DNA of 64,000 nt from CAVSJO01 sp963728445 (GTDB lineage Bacteria; Gemmatimonadota; Gemmatimonadetes; Longimicrobiales; RSA9), in assembly GCA_963728445.1 (NCBI GenBank), contig CAVSJO010000006.1:682001-746000 (forward strand), read 5' to 3'. The notes below the pieces were generated by a model that saw nothing but the letters and a program-made list of their open reading frames with translations, was not told the DNA's origin and ran no database searches. Positions 40,445-49,096 of the stretch are shown here, piece by piece; positions within the stretch are counted from its first letter, which is position 1; the number at the start of each line of letters is the position of its first letter. A program made the position numbers and the translations under genes.

Positions 40445-43348
40445 TCAGCGGACCGCCCACCGGATCGTGAACAGGGTCTCTGTCTCCGTCCTCTGCGCCA
40501 AACGCCGTTCCAGCGAATCGATGAGTCCGTCCCGCTTCTCCATGATCTCGTCCTCGACCTGGAAGATCTCCTGCCGCTGACGCCGTTGCTGCTGTTCGAG
40601 GCGCCGGATCTTCTCCTGGATCTCGTGCTGCTCGGCAAGGGTCTGCGTCTGGCGCGCCGCACGGCGCATCGCCTTGATCTGTTCCTTGGTGGTCAGCAAC
40701 GCCTTCTCCGCTGACAGCACAAGGTCGTCGGCCCACCGCTCGAGCCTGTCTCGAGCCTCGTTGAAGTGCCGGTGATTCTGCTCCAGCGATCGGCTGACCG
40801 TGGCCCGGGCATGCCGCTCTGCCTCGGCCTGGAGTCGTTCGGCTACGGATCCGGGGATCGGGCGGCCGCCATCACCCGTTCCGTCGACCTGTCCCGAGCA
40901 GGAGAAGAGCTTCTCCATGGTCTCCTGGTCGAGGGACTGTCCCTGTTGGTCGAATCCCGAAAAGAGGAGGTGTTCCTCACGCTCGTAGGAGTCGATGACG
41001 AGGCGGTTCAGCGTCAGGTAGCCGCTCGTTCCCCTGAGGGCCTCGACCACGTGGAGTCGAGTGGGGTGGTTCGTCACGTCGAAGACGACCTGCCCGGGTG
41101 GGGTGACGAGCGCCTTGGCGCTGTCCACGACGTGTTCCCCCAGGGGATGGGAGAGCCTGTAGAGGAAGCCTCCGCTCTCACCGGTTCCACCGTCTTCGGC
41201 CTGCGGCCGTGATTTCGAGATGAGGTGGTACCGCCCCCTGGCGATGTCGTCGCGCGGAGGCTCGCCGAGGTCGAAGGCAAGAGCCTGCTCATCGAAGTCC
41301 GCCCGGCCGGCCAGCATGAAGTGGGTCAATGACCAGAATCGCTTGCCCACGCGGTCGAGCTGGGCCTGCGCATCGGCGAGCTGCAGACGCAGCCGCTGGT
41401 GCACATCTTCGTCCAGGTGCTCGAAGAGCTGGCGCCGCGTCTCATCGAGCCGCGTCCGGATTTGCTCATCCATCTCGACTTGCAACGCATGAAAGGCCGC
41501 GTCGATCTCTTCAGGCGTGCGGCACTCCTGATAGATGGCCAGGATGCGTTTCTCGAAGTCGACCCCCGACTCGATGCTCCCCAGCACATCGTCCGAGGCG
41601 CCGAACACACCGCTGAACAGGGTGAACTTCTCCGTCAGAAGCTCCAGCACCCGTCGGTCGGCCTCATTCCGTTCGTTGAGGAAGTTGACAACCACTACGT
41701 CGTGCTTCTGCCCGTATCGGTGGCAGCGCCCGATCCGCTGCTCCACGCGCTGTGGGTTCCACGGGAGATCGTAGTTGACCACCAGCGAACAGAACTGGAG
41801 GTTCACGCCCTCGGCGGCCGCCTCCGTCGCCAAGAGGATCGTCGCCTCATCCCGGAAATGCTCGATGAGCGCCGTCCGGACATCCACGGCCCGCGATCCC
41901 GAAGTCCGCCCGCTGTCGCGATTCACCTCTACCCACCGCTCGTAGATGGCAGTGGCCTCCGGACCGCCGTTGGACCCGTTGAATAGGACGACCTGCCCTC
42001 GGTAGCCGTGTTCCTCCAGATAGGCCTTGAGGTAGGCCTGTGTCCGGCGGGACTCGGTGAAGACCAGCGCTTTGCGCGCCGCACCCGTGAAGGCCATCTG
42101 CTCGAAACCGATCTCCAGCGCTTTCAGGAGGGTACCGGATTTCGTGTCCACTCTGATCCTGCGTGCCCGCTCAGAAAGCCCCCGCAGGACCTCGATCTCT
42201 TCCCGGAGCCGCACGCGGTCGATGGGAGTCGGCCGAGGGGCTGCCGCCATGTCTCCTTCGTCTTCCTCTGAGAGGATCTCGTCGAGGAGGTCATCTTCAA
42301 TGTCTTCCTCCTCGATCAGTCGTTCCGCGAAGTCGGCATCGTCTTCCACCTCTTCGTCACGAAGCCGCTCAAGGCGTTCACGGAGTTTGTCCAGGGTCGC
42401 AGCCACCGCCAGTGACGAGGACGCCAGGAGCTTGCGGAGAATGAGCGCCGTAAGGTGACGTTGGCGACGAGGCAGAGCGTAACTGTCCTCGCGTTGCAGA
42501 AAGCTCGACACGGCCTCGTAGAGGGCATGCTCTTCATCGGTCGGATGGAAGGGTTGCGTGAGCGGCCGTCGCTCCGTGTAGCGGATGTACTCCGTGACCT
42601 GGTTACGGAGGGTACGTTTGCAGAAGCCGGCGAGGCGCTGACGGAGGGCGTCGAGATTGCTCCCTGCGCTCCCGTATTGCGACCGGAAAGAGTTGACGTC
42701 GCCGAAGAGTCGCTCGTCGATGAGCGTTGAGAGGCCGTAGACCTCGAGGAGGGAATTCTGGAGCGGCGTCGCCGTGAGCAGCAGCTTTCGGCGGTCTTCC
42801 GTAGCCCAGCGAATCCCCTGGCCCACCTTGTTGCTCGGACGGTAGGCGTTGCGGAGCTTGTGGGCCTCGTCGATCACCACCAGGTCCCAGGCCACCGCCC
42901 GGAGGTCATCACGCAGGCGGTATGCGTAGTGCTGTGAGAGGATGACAATGGCCTTGGAGGCGAGCGGATCGTGTCCCGACCGCCTTGCCTCTCGATGGGC
43001 TCTCGCATCCAGCACGAGCACCGGCAGGCTGAACTTCTCCTCCAACTCCAACGCCCATTGCTTCCGGATGGACGCCGGGCAAATCACGAGTAGTCGGCGC
43101 TTACGTTCCGCCCACAGCTGGCAGAGGACGATTCCCGCTTCGATGGTCTTCCCCAGGCCGACTTCGTCCGCCAGGATGACGCCCTTGGACAGGGGTGACT
43201 GCAGGGCGAACAGGGCTGCTTCAATCTGATGGGGGTTGAGGTCCACGGCCGCGTCGAACAAGGCCATGGAGAGACGGTCCATGCCATCCGTGGCCCGACG
43301 CGTCAGATCGTGGGCGTAGTACTTGGCGTGGTGCGGTGTGAGGATCAC
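40445..43348 (-). CDS. SNF2-family helicase (DrmD-like)
   Basis: A 967-residue SNF2/RapA-type ATPase: ADEVGLGKTIEAG (motif I, 60-72), VVIDEAHKLRN (DEAH 160-163), LLLTATPLQN (III), ALVFTESRRTQAYLKAYLEEHG, and NYDLPWNPQRVEQRIGRCHRYGQKH (VI). The C-terminal 130 residues are a coiled coil (LAEQHEIQEKIRRLEQQQRRQRQEIFQVEDEI). It is related to the helicase DrmD of DISARM, but no DUF1998 gene is present. It is the first gene of the four-gene operon; the 195 bp upstream to attC 10 should hold its promoter. Confidence 0.9.
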   Translation of the reverse strand: MILTPHHAKYYAHDLTRRATDGMDRLSMALFDAAVDLNPHQIEAALFALQSPLSKGVILADEVGLGKTIEAGIVLCQLWAERKRRLLVICPASIRKQWALELEEKFSLPVLVLDARAHREARRSGHDPLASKAIVILSQHYAYRLRDDLRAVAWDLVVIDEAHKLRNAYRPSNKVGQGIRWATEDRRKLLLTATPLQNSLLEVYGLSTLIDERLFGDVNSFRSQYGSAGSNLDALRQRLAGFCKRTLRNQVTEYIRYTERRPLTQPFHPTDEEHALYEAVSSFLQREDSYALPRRQRHLTALILRKLLASSSLAVAATLDKLRERLERLRDEEVEDDADFAERLIEEEDIEDDLLDEILSEEDEGDMAAAPRPTPIDRVRLREEIEVLRGLSERARRIRVDTKSGTLLKALEIGFEQMAFTGAARKALVFTESRRTQAYLKAYLEEHGYRGQVVLFNGSNGGPEATAIYERWVEVNRDSGRTSGSRAVDVRTALIEHFRDEATILLATEAAAEGVNLQFCSLVVNYDLPWNPQRVEQRIGRCHRYGQKHDVVVVNFLNERNEADRRVLELLTEKFTLFSGVFGASDDVLGSIESGVDFEKRILAIYQECRTPEEIDAAFHALQVEMDEQIRTRLDETRRQLFEHLDEDVHQRLRLQLADAQAQLDRVGKRFWSLTHFMLAGRADFDEQALAFDLGEPPRDDIARGRYHLISKSRPQAEDGGTGESGGFLYRLSHPLGEHVVDSAKALVTPPGQVVFDVTNHPTRLHVVEALRGTSGYLTLNRLVIDSYEREEHLLFSGFDQQGQSLDQETMEKLFSCSGQVDGTGDGGRPIPGSVAERLQAEAERHARATVSRSLEQNHRHFNEARDRLERWADDLVLSAEKALLTTKEQIKAMRRAARQTQTLAEQHEIQEKIRRLEQQQRRQRQEIFQVEDEIMEKRDGLIDSLERRLAQRTETETLFTIRWAVR

Positions 43349-43542
43349 GGGTAGCGATCGACCATCGTGGAAGTTGGGCCGGCGAACAGGGCACTACCCT
43401 AGCGAGGGTGCCGTGGGCCCGTCCGCATGTCAATGTGCGCCACGGTTCTTCAGGGCAAAGGCTAGTGGCCGAGGCCTCGGCTCCTGCTACCGGCTGCCTC
43501 GACGGTCCCGAGTGCGAGCGGGTGGGTCCGTAGCCCAATGGC

Positions 43543-43674
43543 GGCTAACGTTCAAAGTTTCTGACGGCCGCCGGAGGGCGCAACGATTGCGTAAGCAAGC
43601 GGCGTGACCGTAGAGCGGCTGTCCCGAAGGGCCGCGACCGCGTAGCGGGCGCGAGCAGAAACTGTTTGTTAGGC
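43543..43674 (-). repeat. attC site 10
   Basis: A 132-bp site with left box ggctaac and right box gttaggc (an exact consensus core) and arms aagtttctgac and gcagaaact. It ends the PIN/AAA/ASCH cassette. The TAA stop of the ASCH-like gene at 43669 is made by the gcctaac of this box on the minus strand. Confidence 0.88.
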
Positions 43675-44067
43675 GTAGTGAGCGTTCGCCGTCGGGGTCA
43701 CATCCTCGAGGTAACAAAACGATTGAGGCGGCCGGTTAATGCCGTATGCGGCTTCGAGTTCAAGAGGCTCCTCGTAGCGCGTACGTGATCCCACCTCAAG
43801 GGCGTGGCCGACGTCGCGGCCCGAGAAGTAGGCTTCGAAGTAGCTGTGGTCGATGCCCGCGTGCTTATGGGTTCGTCGCCACAGCTCTTCTGGCGGAAGA
43901 GAATGGACCGCCGCAATCGAGAACTCCCCTATTACGCGCTGGGTCGGCCTAGAGGCGTAGATCACCACCCGCTCGACACCCGGATCGCGGAAGATGGCAC
44001 GCCTGAATTCAAATTTCTTGCGACCATCCAGAATGGCCTGGGCGAACCGCGGCTTAATGGACAACAA
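43669..44067 (-). CDS. ASCH/PUA-like protein
   Basis: A protein of about 132 residues: LLSIKPRFAQAILDGRKKFEFRRAIFRDPGVERVVIYASRPTQRVIGEFSIAAVHSLPPEELWRRTHKHAGIDHSYFEAYFSGRDVGHALEVGS has the ASCH fold seen in RNA-binding or amidohydrolase-like ASCH proteins. The start is uncertain: TTG at 44067 or 44064 follow the stop of the PIN gene closely; a longer in-frame ATG at 44136 would overlap that gene. The TAA stop is part of attC 10. Confidence 0.75.
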   Translation of the reverse strand: MLSIKPRFAQAILDGRKKFEFRRAIFRDPGVERVVIYASRPTQRVIGEFSIAAVHSLPPEELWRRTHKHAGIDHSYFEAYFSGRDVGHALEVGSRTRYEEPLELEAAYGINRPPQSFCYLEDVTPTANAHYA

Positions 44068-45570
44068 AACGGTCGTCCGACCCAGCGGCTTTGATGAGCT
44101 TTTCGAATCCCTCGTCGCTAACGCGTTCAAACCCACGCGGCGCCTCCAAGATGATGGCCAGTTCTTTCAGCTGTTTGAGATTGAGTCTCTTCGGAAAGGA
44201 ATGCACGAACAAGAACTGAACCACAAAGGGACGGTTCCTCCGGTTCCAGTTCCAGTGCTTCAGGAGCTCCTCGTCGCTGAAGACGCTTCGCTTCCGGCAT
44301 GCGGCGATGAACTCGTCGGCATCCGTGAACCCATCTACGACGCCTTGGACGACCCCGATGCTGGTGGCCACAGAGGTGTAGTGGGCCGGACCGTCAGGAG
44401 TCTTGGTCCTGTAGAATACGATCAAGTCGCCTGCTACGAACCCGCGTTCAATGGAGCGACATACATAAACCTTCCCCAGAGCGTTGCGGTGACGCTTGCT
44501 GTCGGCGAAATCGTCAGGATCCTCATTTCGCAGGATGGAGTCAGGGAGAAGCTCAGTGTGATAGACGGGGTAGATCGGCACGACGAACTCCTCGCATCCG
44601 CCGAAACGTAAGGAAACGTCAGCTTCGGATTGGATGGGTCCACGGCCGGTCGGAAATCCCTCGTGAAGACCAGCTCGCGGTCGCCCGACGAGTCCTTCCA
44701 CCCATGCTCGACGAACCCCCACTCCTGGAGCAGGTCGGCGAGTCTGTCATGGTCGGGAGTGCGACGGTAGAGGGTGACGTAGATCTCTTCGACTCGGGCA
44801 CGGAGCGCATTGTCGAACACGATCTTGAGGAACCGCTCGCCGAGCGTATAGCCGTTCGCCACGACCTTGAATGTCCCGATCTTCAGGCGTCGGGCCGGAG
44901 TGAAAACTGGGTGGATGTCGCTGTAGTCCTCGCCGGGGTCTTCGCACTTGATGTAGAGAAACGCCGCGACTCCGCCCTCTTCATCGAAACTGACATAGGC
45001 TTCCTCGTCGGACTTCCTCTTGAACCACGCATCGAAACCGGGATAGTCTGCCCTGAAGGAATCGAAGAATGGGTCCACCAGATTGATGTCGCCGAAGTAC
45101 TTCTTCCTTATGGCCAGCACCCGATAGTCGGCCAGCCCCGGGTTCTCAGCGGTGACCTTCTCAAGGAAGCTGTCGATCGTAAAGACCGAGAGGTCCACAC
45201 CGAGTTCAAGGGCCTTGCGGTGTACTCCCCGATCCTCTGAGATCAGGGCGTCCACGCGTCCTCCGACCAACTCCGCCAACAGGGAGGTGTCTACCGCATC
45301 GTTTTCGGATCGGTCTTTCGCCCGTAGGGCGGTAATCGGGCCGGTGTCTGGAGCGCGTGTCTTGAGGACCCGGTAGCTGCCGAGCTTGATTCCGAGCGAG
45401 CGCACCACGTCCGGATCAGAGTGCTTCTTGATCTCGTCGACGCTATCCGGGTGAACGACCTTCTCGTAATGGAGCTGATCCATCCACTGGAAGAGTCGCC
45501 CGATGTCCTCCCGAACAACGGTTCGGGCTTCTCGGTGGATCAAGACGTTTGTGTCGAGGAGGACCCGCAT
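44054..45570 (-). CDS. PIN-domain nuclease with EVE-like C-terminus, frameshifted
   Basis: About 505 residues. Residues 1-130 are a PIN-type nuclease domain (LLDTNVLIHRE, NDAVDTSLLAELVGGRVDALISEDRGVHRKA). The central part looks GNAT-like (EEIYVTLYRRTPDHDRLADLLQEWGFVEHGWK). A one-base shift near 44,615 leads to a C-terminal EVE/PUA-like domain (IERGFVAGDLIVFYRTKTPDGPAHYTSVATSIGVVQGVVDGF). It should be a toxin or RNA-targeting nuclease. It lies between the AAA-type gene (4 bp away) and the ASCH gene. Confidence 0.82.
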
Positions 45571-45574
45571 TTCG

Positions 45575-46098
45575 TCACCGGCCTAGCGTATGCGTGAGGA
45601 ATGCCGCGGCGAGGTCCACCCGGGGGGAGCCAAGCAACAATAGGGGGGTGCCAAGCTCCTTGGCCACAGCGCAGCCATTTTCTATTTCGGCTTCCTGCAA
45701 AGCTGCCAGCTGAGCAACCGCAGGGGCTCGGCCATCCCGGTGGAGAAGTCGGGAGTGCGTTTCCTCCGGATCGGCCGCTAGGAGGATGAGGCCAAGTGGC
45801 TCGATACCACGGAACACGGCGAGCGGAAGTGGCTCGGGTTCACCGCTCGGCCCAAGCACGGCAAAATGCCCGTCAAGTAGTACGGTGACGTGTCTGAAGG
45901 ATCTCGCCTCAAGGGCGCTGAGAAGGGCGTCCTGATTCCCCTTCACGTCCTCGACCTCCTTGCCGGACTCCACGGAGCCCCTGTGCTGCTGAATCAACCC
46001 GCCAGCCGACCAGTGGACCATGTCTAGTTTGCGTGATAGCCCGGCAGCCAACACCCTTTCCCGGCACCATGGACCCCACCGATAAACGCTAAAGGCAT
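45575..46098 (-). CDS. P-loop nucleotide-kinase-like protein, frameshifted
   Basis: About 175 residues. The N-terminus AFIGGVHGAGKG is a P-loop; a one-base shift near 46,060 is needed to join VLAAGLSRKLDMVHWSAGGLIQQHRGSVESGKEVEDVKGNQDALLSALEARSFRHVTVLLDGHFAV, typical of adenylate-kinase-like AAA proteins that accompany PIN genes. ATG at 46098. As written, an internal ATG at 46054 opens the rest. With the PIN and ASCH genes it forms a three-gene cassette. Confidence 0.78.
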
Positions 46099-46125
46099 TG
46101 GCTATCCTTGGCTGAAGCTCATTAC

Positions 46126-46276
46126 GCCTAACGTTTCCAGGTTGGCGACCCGCCGCGCCGCGACCTCCAGTGCGCGATCACCTCCGAAATGATCAAAACC
46201 TCACCAGCTTCCTGACGGCCGCGGCGGGTTCTCCGGAGCTCGCGAAGCGAGCGGAGGCGCCAACCGATGGCTATGC
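46126..46276 (-). repeat. attC site 11 (mutated R-box)
   Basis: A 151-bp site of the gttggcg family. The left box gcctaac is perfect, but the right box reads gctatgc, where all other sites have gtt. On the cleaved-strand model this loses the invariant AAC/GTT step of one box. The VapC cassette adjoining it may therefore be immobilised, unless the change is a sequence error. Confidence 0.82.
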
Positions 46277-46675
46277 GGCGTGCGCTTCCACCAGATCGTC
46301 GAAACTCCGTAGGCAGCGAATTCGGGGTCTTTCCCTACGATCGACATCCTTTCCACGAGTGCCTGCGAAATGATCAATCGGTCGAATGGATCTCGGTGGT
46401 GGTACGGTAGTGAATGAACCTGGGCGATGTGTCGCCAGCCGATATTGAAGAGATCGAAACCGTTAAGCTTCAACTGCTCCGGGAGGAAGCTCTCGAAGGG
46501 TTCGCTGAACGTAATCTTCCCCAGGCTCGACTTGATGGAAAGCTCCCAGGCGGGATGCCATGCTGAGGAAGCATGTGTTGGCAGAATCCTCGATCGCGTT
46601 ACGTGCACGAGGGGACAGGGACTTATCTCCACCCACGAACCAGAGAAAGGCATGAGTGTCGAGAAGGAGGTTCAT
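46201..46675 (-). CDS. vapC: VapC-type PIN toxin, frameshifted
   Basis: A PIN-domain ribonuclease toxin: LLLDTHAFLWFVGGDKSLSPRARNAIEDSANTCFLSMAS, then after a shift near 46,555 AWELSIKSSLGKITFSEPFESFLPEQLKLNGFDLFNIGWRHIAQVHSLPYHHRDPFDRLIISQALVERMSIVGKDPEFAAYGV, with the catalytic D/E/D acids of the family. Its ATG overlaps the antitoxin TGA (ATGA). The reading as written runs into attC 11; one more shift would end it on TAG at 46271. Confidence 0.85.
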
Positions 46676-47088
46676 TCCACGTACTCGTGGAAGTCCTCAG
46701 GTGTCTTCTCGAAATCTGCGGCGATCACAAACTTCCCCTGAGCGCTCCCAAACTTCGGAGAGCCCTTCTTCGTCTGACCGGGCGCGACTTGGGAGACCTT
46801 GCCCTGCTTCGCCGGCTTCGACGCCAGGATCCACATCTCGTGAGTCACAACGGTGGTCTTGACAGCTACCTTCTTCCCTACTGGCTTCTTGATCATGCCC
46901 GTTTTCGCCGTGTACTGACCAGACGACTTCGACGGCCCAGCAATTTCCTTGGCATAGGCCGTGGCCTCCGCCTTGGTGGCGAACGTCTTTATGGGCTTGG
47001 GTGAACCCGCGTCCTTGATCGCCCATCCACCTTTCGGTACAGGAACGACGTGCAGGTTCTTCGGTTTCTCAACGCTCTTCTTAGCCAT
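46672..47088 (-). CDS. vapB: DUF2188 + VapB-type fused antitoxin
   Basis: A 138-residue protein in two parts. Residues 10-50 (KNLHVVPVPKGGWAIKDAGSPKPIKTFATKAEATAYAKEIA) match DUF2188. The C-terminal segment KGSPKFGSAQGKFVIAADFEKTPEDFHEYVE is the toxin-binding end of VapB-type antitoxins. A lysine-rich linker joins them. DUF2188 domains usually stand alone; this fusion with a VapB tail upstream of a PIN toxin is unusual. It overlaps vapC by 4 bp. Confidence 0.78.
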   Translation of the reverse strand: MAKKSVEKPKNLHVVPVPKGGWAIKDAGSPKPIKTFATKAEATAYAKEIAGPSKSSGQYTAKTGMIKKPVGKKVAVKTTVVTHEMWILASKPAKQGKVSQVAPGQTKKGSPKFGSAQGKFVIAADFEKTPEDFHEYVE

Positions 47089-47160
47089 CGGCTCCTCGAA
47101 TCTCCGGAACTCCCTTCCTGGTACAAATCTTCACGCCCCACGATCCGCCGCAAGCATGCC

Positions 47161-47318
47161 GCATAACGTTCCAAAGTTGCGACGCCGGCGCCTCCTCACG
47201 CTCGACGCGGCTCCACTCCTCGATGCTACCCCGCACGCTTCCCGCCCCCGCCACGTCTTGCGCCGGTGTTCCCCGGAGCTGCGCGTAGCGCAGCGGAGGC
47301 GCAACTTGTTTGTTATCG
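47161..47318 (-). repeat. attC site 12
   Basis: A 158-bp site of the gttgcgacgccggcg family shared with site 1. Left box gcataac, right box gttatcg, arms agttgcg/cgcaact. It ends the cassette carrying the PD-(D/E)XK-like protein. Confidence 0.88.
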
Positions 47319-47371
47319 GCTGTCACGTCCCCGACTCCTACGCGCCGGCGTGTTGTTCCATGCAGCTCCGT

Positions 47372-47904
47372 TCAGGACAACTGTCCGGCTACTCCCAATA
47401 TCAAGAGCGGAAAGGTCGGGTTCAGCTCGCCGACCACGCGCGCGACTATCGCAAACGCCGGCATAGATGTGTACCGCGGATTGATCTCGGCGCGGCTCTG
47501 GGCGACGACCAATACGGCCAATGCCAGGCGCCCGCCTCGCGAGCGACCATGAATTTCACCAGGTCCTTCTCGAAATTGGGTCGAAACTCAATTTCGATTA
47601 GCAGACGCGCCGAGGCACAATCCCGGGCACACGCTACGTCTACCTCCTCACCGAGTCGATCAGAGACCCGTGCACTGCACTCCTCCAGTCCCTGGGCCAG
47701 GAGCTCTGCCCTGAGAAAGCTCTCAAGCTCTCTCGCAAGCACCTGTTGATGCCCGTGCCCCGCGCGGGCCTCTGTCCCTGACTGGAAGCGACGCAGCCAC
47801 TCCCCAAGCATTGAGTGACGCAGGCCGAGACTACTCGCCGCAATCTCTACTGCGTGGAGGTTCGGGAACGCTGATTCCGCTACGTCAGTCACCAAGAACG
47901 GCAC
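47372..47904 (-). CDS. Restriction-endonuclease-fold-like protein, frameshifted
   Basis: About 177 residues. The middle ...VDVACARDCASARLLIEIEFRPNFEKDLVKFMVAREA has the E-(x)-E and acid-rich strand pattern of PD-(D/E)XK proteins; after a shift near 47,535 it continues LAVLVVAQSRAEINPRYTSMPAFAIVARVVGELNPTFPLLILG to a TGA at 47372. I propose a GTG start at 47904, one base after the upstream stop. Its function (nuclease or regulator) is inferred from the fold pattern only. Confidence 0.65.
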
Positions 47905-47905
47905 T

Positions 47906-48157
47906 TCAGGGACGCATCCTCTTGTAGCCAGGCAACTCGGCGATGCCATCACGGACGTTGATCTCTCGGCCAAACGAGAGCCCAGGGCACTGATCGTACT
48001 CCTGTCGAGTCCGAAACAGAACGTAGCCGTTCATGTCGCAAAGGGCCCCAGGAAATCGTTCAAGGTGATGGTACCATCGACCGTCCTCTCGGTAGAGGAC
48101 GTGGTCTGCCGGAATGGACCACTCCGCTTTTAGCTGGCGCCCAGTGATACGTCTCAT
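47906..48157 (-). CDS. Small conserved protein, unknown
   Basis: An 83-residue protein: AEWSIPADHVLYREDGRWYHHLERFPGALCDMNGYVLFRTRQEYDQCPGLSFGREINVRDGIAELPGYKRM. This module resembles the N-terminal part of proteins that end in HNH nucleases, but the nuclease is missing here. It probably works with the downstream restriction-fold protein (1-bp gap). It lies between attC 12 and 13. Confidence 0.7.
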   Translation of the reverse strand: MRRITGRQLKAEWSIPADHVLYREDGRWYHHLERFPGALCDMNGYVLFRTRQEYDQCPGLSFGREINVRDGIAELPGYKRMRP

Positions 48158-48208
48158 TTCGCGCTCACTTGGATATCAACCTCGCCTTCCGCAGATCCGC
48201 GTGATTGC

Positions 48209-48359
48209 CGATAACGTTTCCAGGTTGGCGACCCGCCGCGCCACAACGTCCAGCGCGCGAGCACCTTCGAAACTGCGAGCACCTCACCAGCTCTCAGGCG
48301 GTCGCGGCGGGTTCTCCGGAGCGGCCGCAGGCCGCGTAGGCGCCAACTGTTTGTTAGGC
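48209..48359 (-). repeat. attC site 13
   Basis: A 151-bp site of the gttggcg family with left box cgataac and right box gttaggc. The interior agrees closely with sites 6 and 11. It ends a cassette with two small unknown genes. Confidence 0.9.
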
Positions 48360-48383
48360 GGCGTCAGAGCCCGGTTGGAATGC

Positions 48384-48611
48384 TCAGGAAGCTCGCCGCA
48401 GAGCGGCCCTTACCTCCTTCGGCAACTCAATCGCGACGAAGTAATCCGAAGGGTACAGGTAGTCTTCGCCTGACTCATCAACCACCCGCAGTTGCTTGAT
48501 GCTGAGGGCCTCCGGATCCTCCACGACCTCGTAAATCTTGCGGACTTCTAGCGACGCCGGATACTCCGAATTGTCCACACAGACCACAAATCCACCTCCC
48601 GCTTTGGCCAT
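48384..48611 (-). CDS. Small conserved protein, unknown
   Basis: A 75-residue protein: GGGFVVCVDNSEYPASLEVRKIYEVVEDPEALSIKQLRVVDESGEDYLYPSDYFVAIELPKEVRAAL. The sequence pattern is one I have seen in many bacterial genomes as an uncharacterised family, often next to a basic protein like the one encoded 4 bp upstream. Possibly a toxin-antitoxin-like pair; that is inference. Confidence 0.8.
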   Translation of the reverse strand: MAKAGGGFVVCVDNSEYPASLEVRKIYEVVEDPEALSIKQLRVVDESGEDYLYPSDYFVAIELPKEVRAALRRAS

Positions 48612-48615
48612 GACT

Positions 48616-48854
48616 CTACCGAAGGTCTAAGAAGCGCTTGATCTTGTACTCCCGTCTTCCAACTCCCGTTGCCTCATACCAATGAAGCTCTGCCCGGCGA
48701 ACACTGCCGTCTCGGAGCTGAACGCGTGCAACTCCCTTCCTCTTACGCCGCCGCCCTTTACCGTACACCCGGCGCAGGCGCTTGATCTCGCGGATCCCGC
48801 TTCCGCTTGCGATTTCTCCGCCGCCGCAACCTCACCGATGATCTCGAAGTGCAT
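48616..48854 (-). CDS. Small basic protein, frameshifted
   Basis: About 79 residues. It starts HFEIIGEVAAAE; after a one-base shift near 48,812 the true frame is IASGSGIREIKRLRRVYGKGRRRKRKGVARVQLRDGSVRRAELHWYEATGVGRREYKIKRFLDLR, ending at 48616. It is rich in Arg and Lys, perhaps RNA-binding. It precedes the acidic 75-residue protein in a two-gene cassette. The shift lies in a gcggcgg run and may be a sequence error. Confidence 0.78.
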
Positions 48855-48932
48855 TCTCGCAAGCTAGGCTCCGATCGATCCGGAGGCGATGGCCAAAGCA
48901 GTCCACCTGTAGCCCAGCCCGGCTCTGATGCC

Positions 48933-49084
48933 GTCTAACGTCCAAAGGCTGGCGAACCGCCGCTCCACGATCTCACCAGCTCCACAACTTTCGAAACTTC
49001 CCGCTCCCTTACCACCGCCGCCCGGTCGCGGGCGGTTACTCCGGAGCGGCCGCAGGCCGCGCAGGCGCCAGCCGAGTGTTATGC
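48933..49084 (-). repeat. attC site 14 (first after attI)
   Basis: A 152-bp site with left box gtctaac, matching RYYYAAC exactly, and right box gttatgc. Arms are ggctggcg and cgccagcc. It ends the cassette that carries the TIGR02391 protein, the one nearest the recombinase and, by the integron model, the newest. Confidence 0.9.
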
Positions 49085-49096
49085 GCCGCTCCGATC

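Noticed and set aside
32527..43348. Complete DISARM system
   Set aside because: The SNF2 helicase and methyltransferase fit, but no DUF1998 helicase pair or PLD-type protein is present, and a Res-like nuclease and DUF4143 ATPase are.
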